Shown: positions 50,648 through 59,928 of the stretch, one piece after another | Layout: each line of letters opens with the position of its first letter | Position numbering within the stretch: the stretch's first letter is position 1 | Assembly (NCBI GenBank): GCA_002371265.1 | Contig: DFGT01000030.1 | Coordinates: 1 to 64,000, forward strand | Source: Bacteroidales bacterium UBA3743 | GTDB taxonomy: Bacteria; Bacteroidota; Bacteroidia; Bacteroidales; Paludibacteraceae | Direction: 5' to 3' | Length of the DNA stretch: 64,000 nucleotides | Program-made: the position numbers and the translations under genes | The notes under the pieces: generated by a model | The model's input: only the letters and a program-made list of their open reading frames with translations | What the model was told of the DNA's origin: nothing | The model's database searches: none

Positions 50648-51026
50648 AAGTTTTACATTCAATATGTTATAGAGTTTAATAAAGTACTTTATATAGAACT
50701 TGGCCCTAAATGAGGGTTGTTAATGACGCTCCTCCCTTACCCCGAAGGACAATCGTAAAAATATGGTCAAATACTATATAAACGCCTTTAATAATATATT
50801 AATCCAAATAAATATATTGAATGCGCCTTTTAGATTGATGCGTCTAAAATAGTACTTTTTTTTGTTTCATATTCATTTTTATCACTTTTTATTAGAAATT
50901 GGTGATTTTGAACACATAAAAATTCACTTTTTGTTTAAGAAACGTAATTTTTCCGCAAATTGGATTGTAAAATTTGACCGATCAGAAATCATGCCCGTTT
51001 GGAAATGGATTCTACAATAAAAAATG

Positions 51027-51034
51027 TATTTTTG
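51027..51034 (+). promoter_or_regulatory. Promoter -7 box of the polysaccharide lyase
   Basis: TATTTTTG matches TAnnTTTG. TTTG at 50998 is 25 bases upstream, rather far for a -33 box. The transcript would carry the 17-bp tandem repeat in its leader. Confidence 0.45.
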
Positions 51035-51053
51035 CACATTGTAGAGACGCACG

Positions 51054-51098
51054 GACGTGCGTGTTACACAGACGTGCGTGTTACACGGACGTGCGTGT
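51054..51098 (+). repeat. 17-bp tandem repeat in the lyase leader
   Basis: Two complete units and one partial unit of GACGTGCGTGTTACAC(A/G). Just upstream ACGCAC-GGAC-GTGCGT forms a hairpin with the first unit. It lies between the -7 box and the start codon. Confidence 0.75.
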
Positions 51099-51143
51099 AA
51101 TAAAAGCAATTAAAAATTAGGAGCAATAGATTCCTTTGATCAT

Positions 51144-53324
51144 ATGAGAACAATATTTCTATTCATATCTCTGGCAATTTCCGCATCCTTATCAGCAGAG
51201 ATGATTTCTTCCACTCGTTTCGAATCTTCAGAAGCGGGCAAACCGTTTTTACTAGAAGCCTGGCAAAAAGAAAGATTCTCAACCGGCACATGGGATAACG
51301 GACTAAAAGACAGAACCATAATTGACACAACATATTCTGTATCCGGAAGAAAGTCCCTTCGTATAGAATATCCGAAAGGCGGAGTCGGACCATCAGAGAC
51401 AGGAGCTCAGGTGGAGTTGAAATTTCCATCTCGTGATGTGGCATACATGTCGTACTGGATGCGATTCTCCGACAATTTCAGTTTTGGCACCTCAAGTGAA
51501 GGAGGCAAACTGCCGGGTTTATGCGGAGGCAACAACTGTTCTGGTGGAGACAATTGCGACGGAACAAACGGATTCTCAGCTCGTTTCATGTGGAGAGCCG
51601 GCGGACAGATAGTGCTTTATCTTTATCACATGGATAAACCCGAAAAATACGGTGAGGACCATCCGTTGAAATACGCCGACGGCAGCAATGTGATATTCGA
51701 GAGAGGATCATGGCACCACATTGAAGAGAGGGTGAAAATCAATTCCGCAGGAGATGTATACGACGGAGAAGTTCAGGCATGGGTCGACGGCAAAGAGGTG
51801 CTGTCGCTGAAGGGTCTCAGATTCACTAACAATGGGGACAAAGTTGACAAGCTTTACATCTCCACGTTCCATGGCGGAAATGACGAGACATGGGCTCCAA
51901 CCGAGACCTGCCATATCTGGTTTGACGACATCAGAATCGGGACAAGCCGTGAGGACACCCGTCTGTACACATGCTCAGAGCCTTCACTTGGCAAAAACAG
52001 AGCGTTGTGTGCAGGATCACCTATCCTACTCTCCGCATCCAACAACGATTACGATTCCTACGCCTGGACAAATGGCAACACATTGATTTCCAAAGATAAG
52101 AGCATTTTCGTCGACAAAAGTGGAGCTTATACACTTGCTGTGGATAGCGGATGGTGTTCAAAGAAAAGCACCGTCTACATAAGCGAACAATTAGTTCCAA
52201 ATCTTGGCGAGGACAGAACCATTTGCAAAACATCGTTCGAAACACTTGAAAGCGGAATCAACGCAGATGGCAACATCTTATTCCAATGGCATAAAGACGG
52301 AAGAGATTTACAAACGACCGAGCCATCCATTAAGGTAAAAGATGCAGGAATCTATACTGTCAAAGTTAAAGCAGTGGGATGTACGGAAGCGTCAGCAAGC
52401 GTAACGCTGGCATCCAAACTATTGAATATCAAAGATGTCACAGACGAAGCCGGCAAAACAGTAGAAATCAAACCGTCTACATCAAAAGATTATATTTGGA
52501 AAGACGAGAATGGCATTCCATTCAGTATTGCAAGCAGTTGCAAAGTGGAGATTCCAAACGGAGAAAGATACATCTACGTTTCTGATGCCGACGCATATTC
52601 AGGATATATAGGAAAGAAAAGCATAAACGTCAACGAATCATACACAGACAACAGATTCGACAGAAAGTTGAAATTCGAGACATTCAGAGATGTCACTATT
52701 GATTCACTGACCATCTATTGTGCTGACGCGCAAGACGTTATACTAAGAGTCATAACAGAGAGCGACGAGAAAGTGGTGTGGGAGCAGAAATATCCAGGTC
52801 TTGGCATCGGAGAGCACCGTCTACCTATAAATGCCACATTAATCAAAGGCAAATACATGATGGATGCGGAAGGCAGCACCGGCAGATTGCGTCATTCCAA
52901 CCAGAACGACTCAGATATAAAGTTTCCATATACAGTCGACGGAATCATGTCCATCACAGGCTCAAACGTCGCATGGATTGATGCGTCGCCATATTATCTG
53001 TTCTTCTACAATTGGAAGATATCGGCAGGAAATGTATGTGCAAGCACCCCTGTGAAAATATCAAGCATTAAGGAAGCTAGCGGCATGAGCGAAATTCCAA
53101 ATGATGTGTTTATCGTATATAAAAGAGGCAGCAAAGTCAACATCATAGCTAATGAAATAATAAAAGAGGTGAAAGTCACAAAGGCGAACGGGAAAGAAAA
53201 AATATTCAAAGCGAACGGCGTGGTCAACAACTGTTGGGAAATCTCCGTACATTCGAAAGAGCCTTTGATAATCAAAGTGCAAACCATCGACGGAAAAATC
53301 ATGACACAGAAATTTGTGTATTGA
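51144..53324 (+). CDS. Secreted PL14-like polysaccharide lyase with Ig-like domains
   Basis: A 726-residue secreted protein. The signal peptide ends SASLSA (about residue 18). Residues 20-275 match the PL14-type lyase fold: VAYMSYWMRFSDNF, GGKLPGLCGG, GFSARFMWRAGGQ, YLYHMD, WVDGKEVL, and TFHGG followed by WAP. Known members cut alginate or glucuronan by beta-elimination; the substrate here cannot be deduced. Two short Ig-like units with paired Cys follow (about 278-430), then a beta region. The final 80 residues (VFIVYKRGSKVN and so on to IDGKIMTQKFVY) resemble a T9SS type A sorting domain. It is transcribed alone. Confidence 0.82.
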   Translation: MRTIFLFISLAISASLSAEMISSTRFESSEAGKPFLLEAWQKERFSTGTWDNGLKDRTIIDTTYSVSGRKSLRIEYPKGGVGPSETGAQVELKFPSRDVAYMSYWMRFSDNFSFGTSSEGGKLPGLCGGNNCSGGDNCDGTNGFSARFMWRAGGQIVLYLYHMDKPEKYGEDHPLKYADGSNVIFERGSWHHIEERVKINSAGDVYDGEVQAWVDGKEVLSLKGLRFTNNGDKVDKLYISTFHGGNDETWAPTETCHIWFDDIRIGTSREDTRLYTCSEPSLGKNRALCAGSPILLSASNNDYDSYAWTNGNTLISKDKSIFVDKSGAYTLAVDSGWCSKKSTVYISEQLVPNLGEDRTICKTSFETLESGINADGNILFQWHKDGRDLQTTEPSIKVKDAGIYTVKVKAVGCTEASASVTLASKLLNIKDVTDEAGKTVEIKPSTSKDYIWKDENGIPFSIASSCKVEIPNGERYIYVSDADAYSGYIGKKSINVNESYTDNRFDRKLKFETFRDVTIDSLTIYCADAQDVILRVITESDEKVVWEQKYPGLGIGEHRLPINATLIKGKYMMDAEGSTGRLRHSNQNDSDIKFPYTVDGIMSITGSNVAWIDASPYYLFFYNWKISAGNVCASTPVKISSIKEASGMSEIPNDVFIVYKRGSKVNIIANEIIKEVKVTKANGKEKIFKANGVVNNCWEISVHSKEPLIIKVQTIDGKIMTQKFVY

Positions 53325-53424
53325 ATTTGGGGTCGTTGGAGCGATCCTGTGTGGTCGCCCAAAACAATCCGTCGTTTCGCTCTAAAAGATAGAGGTTAAT
53401 TTTTAATTATCCCCGAAAAAAATG

Positions 53425-53432
53425 TAATTTTG
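53425..53432 (+). promoter_or_regulatory. Promoter -7 box of the RNase P RNA gene
   Basis: TAATTTTG matches TAnnTTTG and ends six bases before the likely 5' end of the RNA. Confidence 0.6.
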
Positions 53433-53438
53433 CACACC

Positions 53439-53812
<374 letters not shown>

Positions 53813-53849
53813 TTTTTTCTAAACCACTAACACTTAACGGTCAACAGTT

Positions 53850-55193
53850 TTGGAAGCAAGAGCGAAAGATATAATAGACAAATTGAAGAAAGGATTCTTT
53901 TCTTTCTTTAAAGATCCACAAGAGTACATCTATGAAGCGATCAACAATCTTCGTAAAGGCGGAGAGATAAAAGGAATCGGATGGATATTTGAATTAGTGG
54001 CGACGGTGCTGCTATGCTTCATAGGCTTCAAGCAAAAGTCTATCGGCCAGAAATCGAAAGTTCTGACCTATCACACCGTGTTTTCCCTGATACCGGTATT
54101 CGCCTTCATAATCGCGATTGCCAAAGGTTTTGGAGGATACGATGAAAAGATCATTGATCTGATAAACGAATATGTAGGAGAGAACTCCGACAAAGTCATG
54201 CAGCTCTACTACACTGCGCAAAAACAGCTTGAATACTCACAAGGTGGAGTCATCTTGGGTGTCGGTATCATCTTCCTTATGTGGTCGGTCTATAGCATCT
54301 TCTCCGAAGTGGAGTCTTTCTTCAACGACATTTGGAGAATTACTACCTCAAGAAGTTTTATAAGACGAGTGTCAAACTATATCGCGTCGCTATTCATCAT
54401 AACAATTCTTATGATCTGCAGTGTCGGTTTTAGAGTCTACACCAACGAAATAGGAGGAGCGATAGGCACCATAGTCAAATGGGGAACCCCTTGGATCGCA
54501 ACATTTCTGATGTTTTTCTTTCTCTACACCGCGATTCCAAACACAAGGGTCAAGGCGAGCAAAGCCATCATATCTGCATTCATCGCAAGTTTAGCGTTCA
54601 TTGTGCTTTATTTTGTCTTCACGACGATCATGTTCAAAGCAGCCAGCTACAACCAAGTGTACGGTAGTATCGCGATAATCGTGTTGGGATTGATGTTTAT
54701 GAACTATTTCTGGGTGATCACGTTAAGTGGAGCGGAACTTTGTTTTTCCATGCAGAGCGACGGGAACCTGAATTTCATCTCTACCGGCGACAAAAAGAAA
54801 TCCGACTATGAAAACGACTTCTACAGATTGAGGATAGCCTCATACATATACAGACGTTTCAGCGAGGCTAAAGACGGCAACATCAGTTTTTCCGACGTAA
54901 AGACATTGAGTGAAGAGTGCTCTCTATCATCCCACCAAGTGATGGATTATCTTGAAAAACTGCGTGTAGCAGGCATCGTAAGCCAAGTGCAAATCGAAAC
55001 AAGAGAGGACTGTTTCCAGCCTGCAATGCCAGTGGAGCAGATGACAATGAGATTGTTTTTCAACAAAATACATACAGCCGACTTCAATAAAGAAGATGAG
55101 ACTCAAACACAAAGTGAAATAAGCAAACATTTCTGCAATCACATCTCCAACATTGAGAATGCCACAAGCGAAATGCTGATCAAGGATTTATAA
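53850..55193 (+). CDS. YihY/BrkB-family inner-membrane protein
   Basis: A 447-residue protein of the YihY (formerly 'RNase BN'/BrkB) family. About six membrane helices lie between residues 45 and 300, with the family hallmarks KSKVLTYHTVFSLIPVF and ITLSGAELCF. The C-terminal 130 residues are soluble; part (SFSDVKTLSEECSLSSHQVM) looks like a winged helix. Despite old names the family's role is not established. The start is TTG: an in-frame stop lies five codons upstream and no ATG is available nearby. The gene begins about 40 bases after rnpB's terminator. Confidence 0.85.
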   Translation: MEARAKDIIDKLKKGFFSFFKDPQEYIYEAINNLRKGGEIKGIGWIFELVATVLLCFIGFKQKSIGQKSKVLTYHTVFSLIPVFAFIIAIAKGFGGYDEKIIDLINEYVGENSDKVMQLYYTAQKQLEYSQGGVILGVGIIFLMWSVYSIFSEVESFFNDIWRITTSRSFIRRVSNYIASLFIITILMICSVGFRVYTNEIGGAIGTIVKWGTPWIATFLMFFFLYTAIPNTRVKASKAIISAFIASLAFIVLYFVFTTIMFKAASYNQVYGSIAIIVLGLMFMNYFWVITLSGAELCFSMQSDGNLNFISTGDKKKSDYENDFYRLRIASYIYRRFSEAKDGNISFSDVKTLSEECSLSSHQVMDYLEKLRVAGIVSQVQIETREDCFQPAMPVEQMTMRLFFNKIHTADFNKEDETQTQSEISKHFCNHISNIENATSEMLIKDL

Positions 55194-55217
55194 ATTTAAC
55201 TGTTTATTCCTGATTTA

Positions 55218-55283
55218 GAGAATTTTTAAGGGCAGAACGCCCTGACCTCTCCCACCACATCTGCGAGTTCGCAAGAACGAGCA
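55218..55283 (+). repeat. Structured intergenic repeat, copy I
   Basis: Hairpin 1 is worn (TTTAAGGGC-AGAAC-GCCCTGA). Hairpin 2 is CTGC-GA-GTTC-GCAA-GAAC-GA-GCAA with a GCAA tetraloop, as in copy F. It faces copy J across about 300 bases without a gene. That space contains only a small terminator-like hairpin near 55469-55485 (ACACC-TTTA-GGTGT followed by TTT). Confidence 0.75.
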
Positions 55284-55580
55284 ATTATATTTTGACTTCG
55301 ATTATTTTAACAATTTGATTATTTGACAATTAAAATCATTTTATAGGATTTGGGAATAAAAACATGTGACGACGGCACAAAATAATTTATTCCTCCCTAT
55401 GGAAAAACGTGATGCCATCGACATATTATTTACCTAATATATAATCACCACATGATATTCACAGAAAATACACCTTTAGGTGTTTTATATCGGTAGATAT
55501 AATAAAAAATATGGAACGGATATTCCCAGTTAGTGGATATATATAATATTAATTCGTCTCCAAGTGACGTTATATTATTT

Positions 55581-55642
55581 GTGCTCGCCTTCGGCTCGCA
55601 CTAGGAAGGAGAGGTTAGGGCGTTCCGCCCTTAACAATCCTC
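55581..55642 (-). repeat. Structured intergenic repeat, copy J
   Basis: On the minus strand hairpin 1 is GTTAAGGGC-GGAAC-GCCCTAAC and hairpin 2 is GTGC-GA-GCC-GAA-GGC-GA-GCAC, with loop GAA instead of GTA. Confidence 0.8.
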
Positions 55643-55672
55643 ATAATTCACCACACAATATCATATATACAT

Positions 55673-55703
55673 AAAAAAAGGACGCCACAATGTGACGTCC
55701 TAT
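55673..55703 (-). terminator. Terminator of the OmpA-like gene
   Basis: On the minus strand AGGACGTCACA pairs with TGTGGCGTCCT (one G-T pair) and is followed by a run of seven T. Confidence 0.85.
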
Positions 55704-55725
55704 AATATTCTTAAAAAATCTATTT

Positions 55726-56940
55726 TTAGAACACCTGAATCTCAACTCGTCTGTTCTTCTCTGGCACTTCGCTGATCGGCTTAGAAGATCCCATTCCCTG
55801 ATAAGACAATCTGCTACCTTCTATACCCTGCTTCTCAATATAGTCTGTCACAGCCTTTGCACGTTCCTTAGAAAGAGGAATATTGATCTCATCTGTTCCG
55901 TCCGTACTTGAATGACCGATCACCTTTATTTTCTTATCCGGATTATCCTTCAAAAACTTCACGATTCCATCAAGAGCGTTCTTTGAGCCTTCGCTCAACT
56001 CTGCGCTTCCTGTCTCAAAATTGATATTGTCGAAACTTGAAGAAACTCCCTTCTCCATATTATCCTCAATTGCCTTCGCAATATCATCAACCGTCTCAGC
56101 TGTCACGATTACATCTTTTTGGATAGTGTCTCTTGCCGCAGCCAAGCTGTCTGCCAAAGCTTTTGCACGGAATACAGAATCCTGATACAAACTGTCTCTT
56201 ACAAATGTCTCTCTGTCCTCATATCCACAAGAGAAATCTTTATCGTCGTTGCAAGCCTTCATCATAAAGAATCCGAAAAGCATAAGCATCAAGATGACAG
56301 GAATCCATTTACAGTTGCAAGATGCATTTGAATCATCATCCGAAACTTCATCAACCTCTTTCTTAGTATTAGGTAGCGACGCTGCTGCAGCCAAGAACGG
56401 ATCAGCATCCTCATTTTCACGTGGGCTATCTATTTTGCTTCCTAGAGCACGCGTCTCTGATGGAGCCTCTGCTTTTTCTTCATGAGCGACAGGAGCATTT
56501 CCGGCAGCCAGAGCTTTGAAATTTTCCTGTGCAGCCTCAACATCATAGTCGTTCAAACCTTCAAGCCAGAAACTTCCTCTTTCGCCCGGACGTGCAGTTT
56601 TGCTAAACTCAGCCACCTCAATGCCAAACTGTTTAGCGTGTTCCACCACCTTGTTGTAGTCAGCTTTTGTCCAAGCCTCAATCATCGCTAGCTCAGTGCC
56701 GTCAGCCAAGAAGATAGTCTCGTCGTCACGCTCAAAATATCTTTTTTCATAATTTTTCACACTATCCTTGTTCTTGACATCAAGAAACAAAGACTCTCCA
56801 GCCGCAGAGCTAAGAGTTTCTGGAAATGCCTTGTCCAAATCCTCTTTTGTAGATTCCGGATGAAGTAGCAAGTATGCTTCAACAATGCCCAACACAGTAC
56901 GGCTCTGGGCTTTGCCGTGAACTTTTATTTTGCTGTCCAT
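55726..56940 (-). CDS. OmpA-domain protein with cytoplasmic N-terminal part and one membrane helix
   Basis: A 404-residue protein with no signal peptide. Residues 1-205 are soluble and contain a helical part (SRTVLGIVEAYLLLHPEST) and acidic linkers. One membrane helix (WIPVILMLMLFGFFMM) lies near residues 213-228, preceded by SNASCNCK. The C-terminal OmpA peptidoglycan-binding domain (about 300-404) has FETGSAELSEGSKNAL, VIGHSSTDGTDEIN, LSKERAKAV and the final NRRVEIQVF. The topology, with the N-terminus in the cytoplasm and the OmpA domain in the periplasm, resembles MotB-like inner-membrane proteins rather than outer-membrane OmpA. I infer a link between the cell wall and an unknown cytoplasmic function. 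Confidence 0.82.
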   Translation of the reverse strand: MDSKIKVHGKAQSRTVLGIVEAYLLLHPESTKEDLDKAFPETLSSAAGESLFLDVKNKDSVKNYEKRYFERDDETIFLADGTELAMIEAWTKADYNKVVEHAKQFGIEVAEFSKTARPGERGSFWLEGLNDYDVEAAQENFKALAAGNAPVAHEEKAEAPSETRALGSKIDSPRENEDADPFLAAAASLPNTKKEVDEVSDDDSNASCNCKWIPVILMLMLFGFFMMKACNDDKDFSCGYEDRETFVRDSLYQDSVFRAKALADSLAAARDTIQKDVIVTAETVDDIAKAIEDNMEKGVSSSFDNINFETGSAELSEGSKNALDGIVKFLKDNPDKKIKVIGHSSTDGTDEINIPLSKERAKAVTDYIEKQGIEGSRLSYQGMGSSKPISEVPEKNRRVEIQVF

Positions 56941-56976
56941 AATATCTTTTGTGATCTTTTGATTTATTCGTAATTA

Positions 56977-56984
56977 CAAAAATA
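56977..56984 (-). promoter_or_regulatory. Promoter -7 box of the OmpA-like gene
   Basis: On the minus strand TATTTTTG lies about 37 bases before the start codon. Confidence 0.45.
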
Positions 56985-56997
56985 TAAAAAGAATTGA

Positions 56998-57005
56998 TAA
57001 CTTTG
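56998..57005 (+). promoter_or_regulatory. Promoter -7 box of uvrA
   Basis: TAACTTTG matches TAnnTTTG, 28 bases before the uvrA ATG. Confidence 0.55.
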
Positions 57006-57032
57006 CAGAAATTTACAAATTTGTAGCAAACT

Positions 57033-59894
57033 ATGGCTGTTAAAGCAGAAGAGGAAATCGAATCAGAGCAGATTGAAGTTTACGGAGCAAGAGTCCACAA
57101 TCTTAAAAATATCGACGTGTCTATTCCACGCAACAAACTGACGGTGATCACCGGACTTAGTGGCAGTGGAAAATCGTCTCTCGCATTCGACACAATCTTC
57201 GCAGAAGGTCAACGCAGATATATCGAGACCTTTTCTGCATACGCACGTAATTTCCTCGGCAATGTGGAACGTCCTGACGTGGACAAAATCACAGGGTTAA
57301 GCCCTGTAATCTCCATTGAGCAGAAGACAACGAACAAGAATCCCCGTTCCACCGTCGGCACAACGACTGAAATATACGATTTTCTCCGTCTACTTTTCGC
57401 CAGAGCCGGAGAAGCCTTCTCATATGAGACGGGAGAGAAAATGGTGAAATACAGTGAAGAGCAAATCCTCAACCTTATAGAGACCGACTACGCTGATGAA
57501 GGAATCATCATCCTGGCCCCTGTCGTGAAAGCCAGAAAAGGTCATTATAAAGAGTTGTTCGAGCAGATCCGCAAAAAGGGATTCCATAATGTCCGTGTAG
57601 ACGGTGAGATTCGCCAGATTGTGCTTGGAATGAAAGTGGACCGATATAAAAACCACAACATCGAGATTGAGGTGGACAAACTCATGGTGCATGCCAAAGA
57701 CGCTCACCGAATCCGTGAATCTGTACGTCTGGCAATGAAATTAGGAGATGGAGAGGTGATGATTGTGCGACGCGGAGAAAATGAAGCCCGTCATTTCAGC
57801 CGTCATCTGATGTGTCCAACTTCAGGAATATCGTATGCCGAACCTGCTCCACATAATTTTTCATTCAACTCCCCTCACGGAGCCTGCCCATGCTGTAAAG
57901 GACTGGGAACGGTGACAACAGTGGATGTAGACAAAATCATTCCAGACAAAAGCATCAGCATCTATTCCGGCGGAATCGTGCCGCTTGGCAAATATAAAAA
58001 GAATGTGTTTTTCTCTCAGCTTGAAGTGATTGCGGAGAAATACGGATTCACTTTGAAAGACCCTATCAGAGACATACCCGAAGAGGCTCTGGACATCATC
58101 CTTAATGGAACAGACGAACTGATCCAGGTGAAGAATGACGCGACAGGAGTTGTCAGCCGTCCACTTGGATTCGAAGGTGTGATGCAATATGTGGAGATGC
58201 AGCAGGAAGACGAAGCGTCTGCCACAGCACAGAAATGGGCATCGCAGTTTAGCAAGACCACAGTCTGTCCGGAATGCCAAGGACAGAGATTGAAGAAAGA
58301 GGCATTACATTTCCGTATCAACGGAGTGAACATCGCACAACTTTCCGAAATGGATTTGGCACAACTGATGGAATGGTGCAAAACAGCGGAATCCGGAATG
58401 AACGACAAACAGAAAGCCATCGCAAGCGAGATTCTGAAAGAGATCGTCACCCGAATACAATTTTTACTCGACGTAGGTTTGGAATATTTGAGTCTGAACC
58501 GCGCCAGTGTCACATTGTCGGGAGGAGAAAGCCAACGAATCCGTCTGGCCACACAGATCGGATCTCAACTCGTCAACGTGCTATACATTCTTGATGAGCC
58601 TAGTATTGGTCTGCACCAAAGAGACAACATCCGTCTGATCAACTCATTGAAGAGTCTTCGTGATGTCGGCAACACAGTGATCGTTGTCGAACACGACAAA
58701 GATATGATGCTCAACGCCGACTACATTGTGGATATCGGCCCAAAAGCAGGACGACTCGGTGGAGAGGTGGTCTTCTCAGGCACTCCGAAAGAGATGCTGA
58801 AGAAAGGCACAACGACAGCCCAATATCTGTCTGGCGACAGGAATATTCTTCCGAATGAGACATTGCGCGAGGGTAATGGCAAGGCAATCACGCTGTATGG
58901 GGCAAGAGGAAACAATCTGAAAGGTGCGACGGTAACATTTCCACTTGGCATGTTGATTGTGGTGACGGGAGTGTCAGGAAGCGGAAAAAGTACGCTTATC
59001 AACGACACATTGCAGCCAATCCTCAGCCAGAAATTCTACAGATCGCTGCAGGATCCTCTTCCTTACGACGCAATAGACGGAATCGAGAACATAGACAAGG
59101 TCATCAACGTCGACCAGACACCTATCGGACGCACACCACGTTCGAATCCAGCCACTTACACTGGAATATTCTCCGATATCCGAGCTTTATTCGTAAACGC
59201 TCCAGAATCCAAGATAAGAGGTTATAAACCGGGAAGATTCTCATTCAATGTAAAAGGAGGAAGATGCGAGGCATGTATGGGCAACGGATTCAAGACCATC
59301 GAGATGAATTTCTTGCCAGACGTGTTGACACCATGTGAAGAGTGCCACGGAAAACGATACAACCGAGAGACACTGGAAGTGCGATTCAAAGGCAAAAACA
59401 TTGCTGACGTGCTCGACATGACAATAAACATGGCAGTTGAATTCTTTGAGAACGTTCCTACCATATATCAGAAAGTCAAAGTGTTGCAGGAAATCGGTTT
59501 GGGCTACATCAAACTAGGACAGCCATCCACTACCCTATCCGGAGGTGAGAGCCAACGAATCAAACTGGCTACCGAGCTGCTAAAAAAAGACACCGGCCAC
59601 ACAATGTATATATTGGATGAGCCGACTACCGGACTTCACTTCGAAGACATCAAAGTTTTACTTGGAGTGTTGCAGCGTCTAGTAGACAAAGGCAACACAG
59701 TGATTGTGATCGAACACAACCTGGATGTGATCAAAGTGGCGGATTATATAGTAGACATGGGTCCAGGAGGAGGACGCAACGGAGGCAAAGTCGTTTGTTG
59801 CGGACGACCAAATGAAGTGGCAGCATGCGAAGAAAGCTATACCGGCAAATTTTTGAAAGAGGAATTTGAGTGGATCAAAAAACATACTAAATAG
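57033..59894 (+). CDS. uvrA: Excinuclease ABC subunit A
   Basis: The damage-sensing ATPase of nucleotide excision repair, which loads UvrB on DNA. The 953 residues have two ABC modules. Walker A motifs are GLSGSGKSSL (near residue 44) and GVSGSGKSTL (near 650), and there are two TLSGGESQRI signatures. Zinc-binding Cys pairs occur in CPCCKG and in CEACMGNG/CEECHG. The opening IEVYGARVHNLKNIDV is typical. Everything is intact. The glycosyltransferase gene starts 34 bases after it and may be cotranscribed. Confidence 0.97.
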   Translation: MAVKAEEEIESEQIEVYGARVHNLKNIDVSIPRNKLTVITGLSGSGKSSLAFDTIFAEGQRRYIETFSAYARNFLGNVERPDVDKITGLSPVISIEQKTTNKNPRSTVGTTTEIYDFLRLLFARAGEAFSYETGEKMVKYSEEQILNLIETDYADEGIIILAPVVKARKGHYKELFEQIRKKGFHNVRVDGEIRQIVLGMKVDRYKNHNIEIEVDKLMVHAKDAHRIRESVRLAMKLGDGEVMIVRRGENEARHFSRHLMCPTSGISYAEPAPHNFSFNSPHGACPCCKGLGTVTTVDVDKIIPDKSISIYSGGIVPLGKYKKNVFFSQLEVIAEKYGFTLKDPIRDIPEEALDIILNGTDELIQVKNDATGVVSRPLGFEGVMQYVEMQQEDEASATAQKWASQFSKTTVCPECQGQRLKKEALHFRINGVNIAQLSEMDLAQLMEWCKTAESGMNDKQKAIASEILKEIVTRIQFLLDVGLEYLSLNRASVTLSGGESQRIRLATQIGSQLVNVLYILDEPSIGLHQRDNIRLINSLKSLRDVGNTVIVVEHDKDMMLNADYIVDIGPKAGRLGGEVVFSGTPKEMLKKGTTTAQYLSGDRNILPNETLREGNGKAITLYGARGNNLKGATVTFPLGMLIVVTGVSGSGKSTLINDTLQPILSQKFYRSLQDPLPYDAIDGIENIDKVINVDQTPIGRTPRSNPATYTGIFSDIRALFVNAPESKIRGYKPGRFSFNVKGGRCEACMGNGFKTIEMNFLPDVLTPCEECHGKRYNRETLEVRFKGKNIADVLDMTINMAVEFFENVPTIYQKVKVLQEIGLGYIKLGQPSTTLSGGESQRIKLATELLKKDTGHTMYILDEPTTGLHFEDIKVLLGVLQRLVDKGNTVIVIEHNLDVIKVADYIVDMGPGGGRNGGKVVCCGRPNEVAACEESYTGKFLKEEFEWIKKHTK

Positions 59895-59928
59895 CACTAG
59901 AATTAATAAAAACCACAATTACAAACAC

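Larger units (their letters stand above)
50648..51143. other. Divergent intergenic region, adhesin 2 / polysaccharide lyase
   Basis: No gene is seen. A strongly decayed repeat of the structured family lies near 50712-50755 (GAGGGTTGTTAATGACGC, then CCTTACCCC). The 17-bp tandem repeat and the lyase promoter are listed separately. The remainder is AT-rich. Confidence 0.5.
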
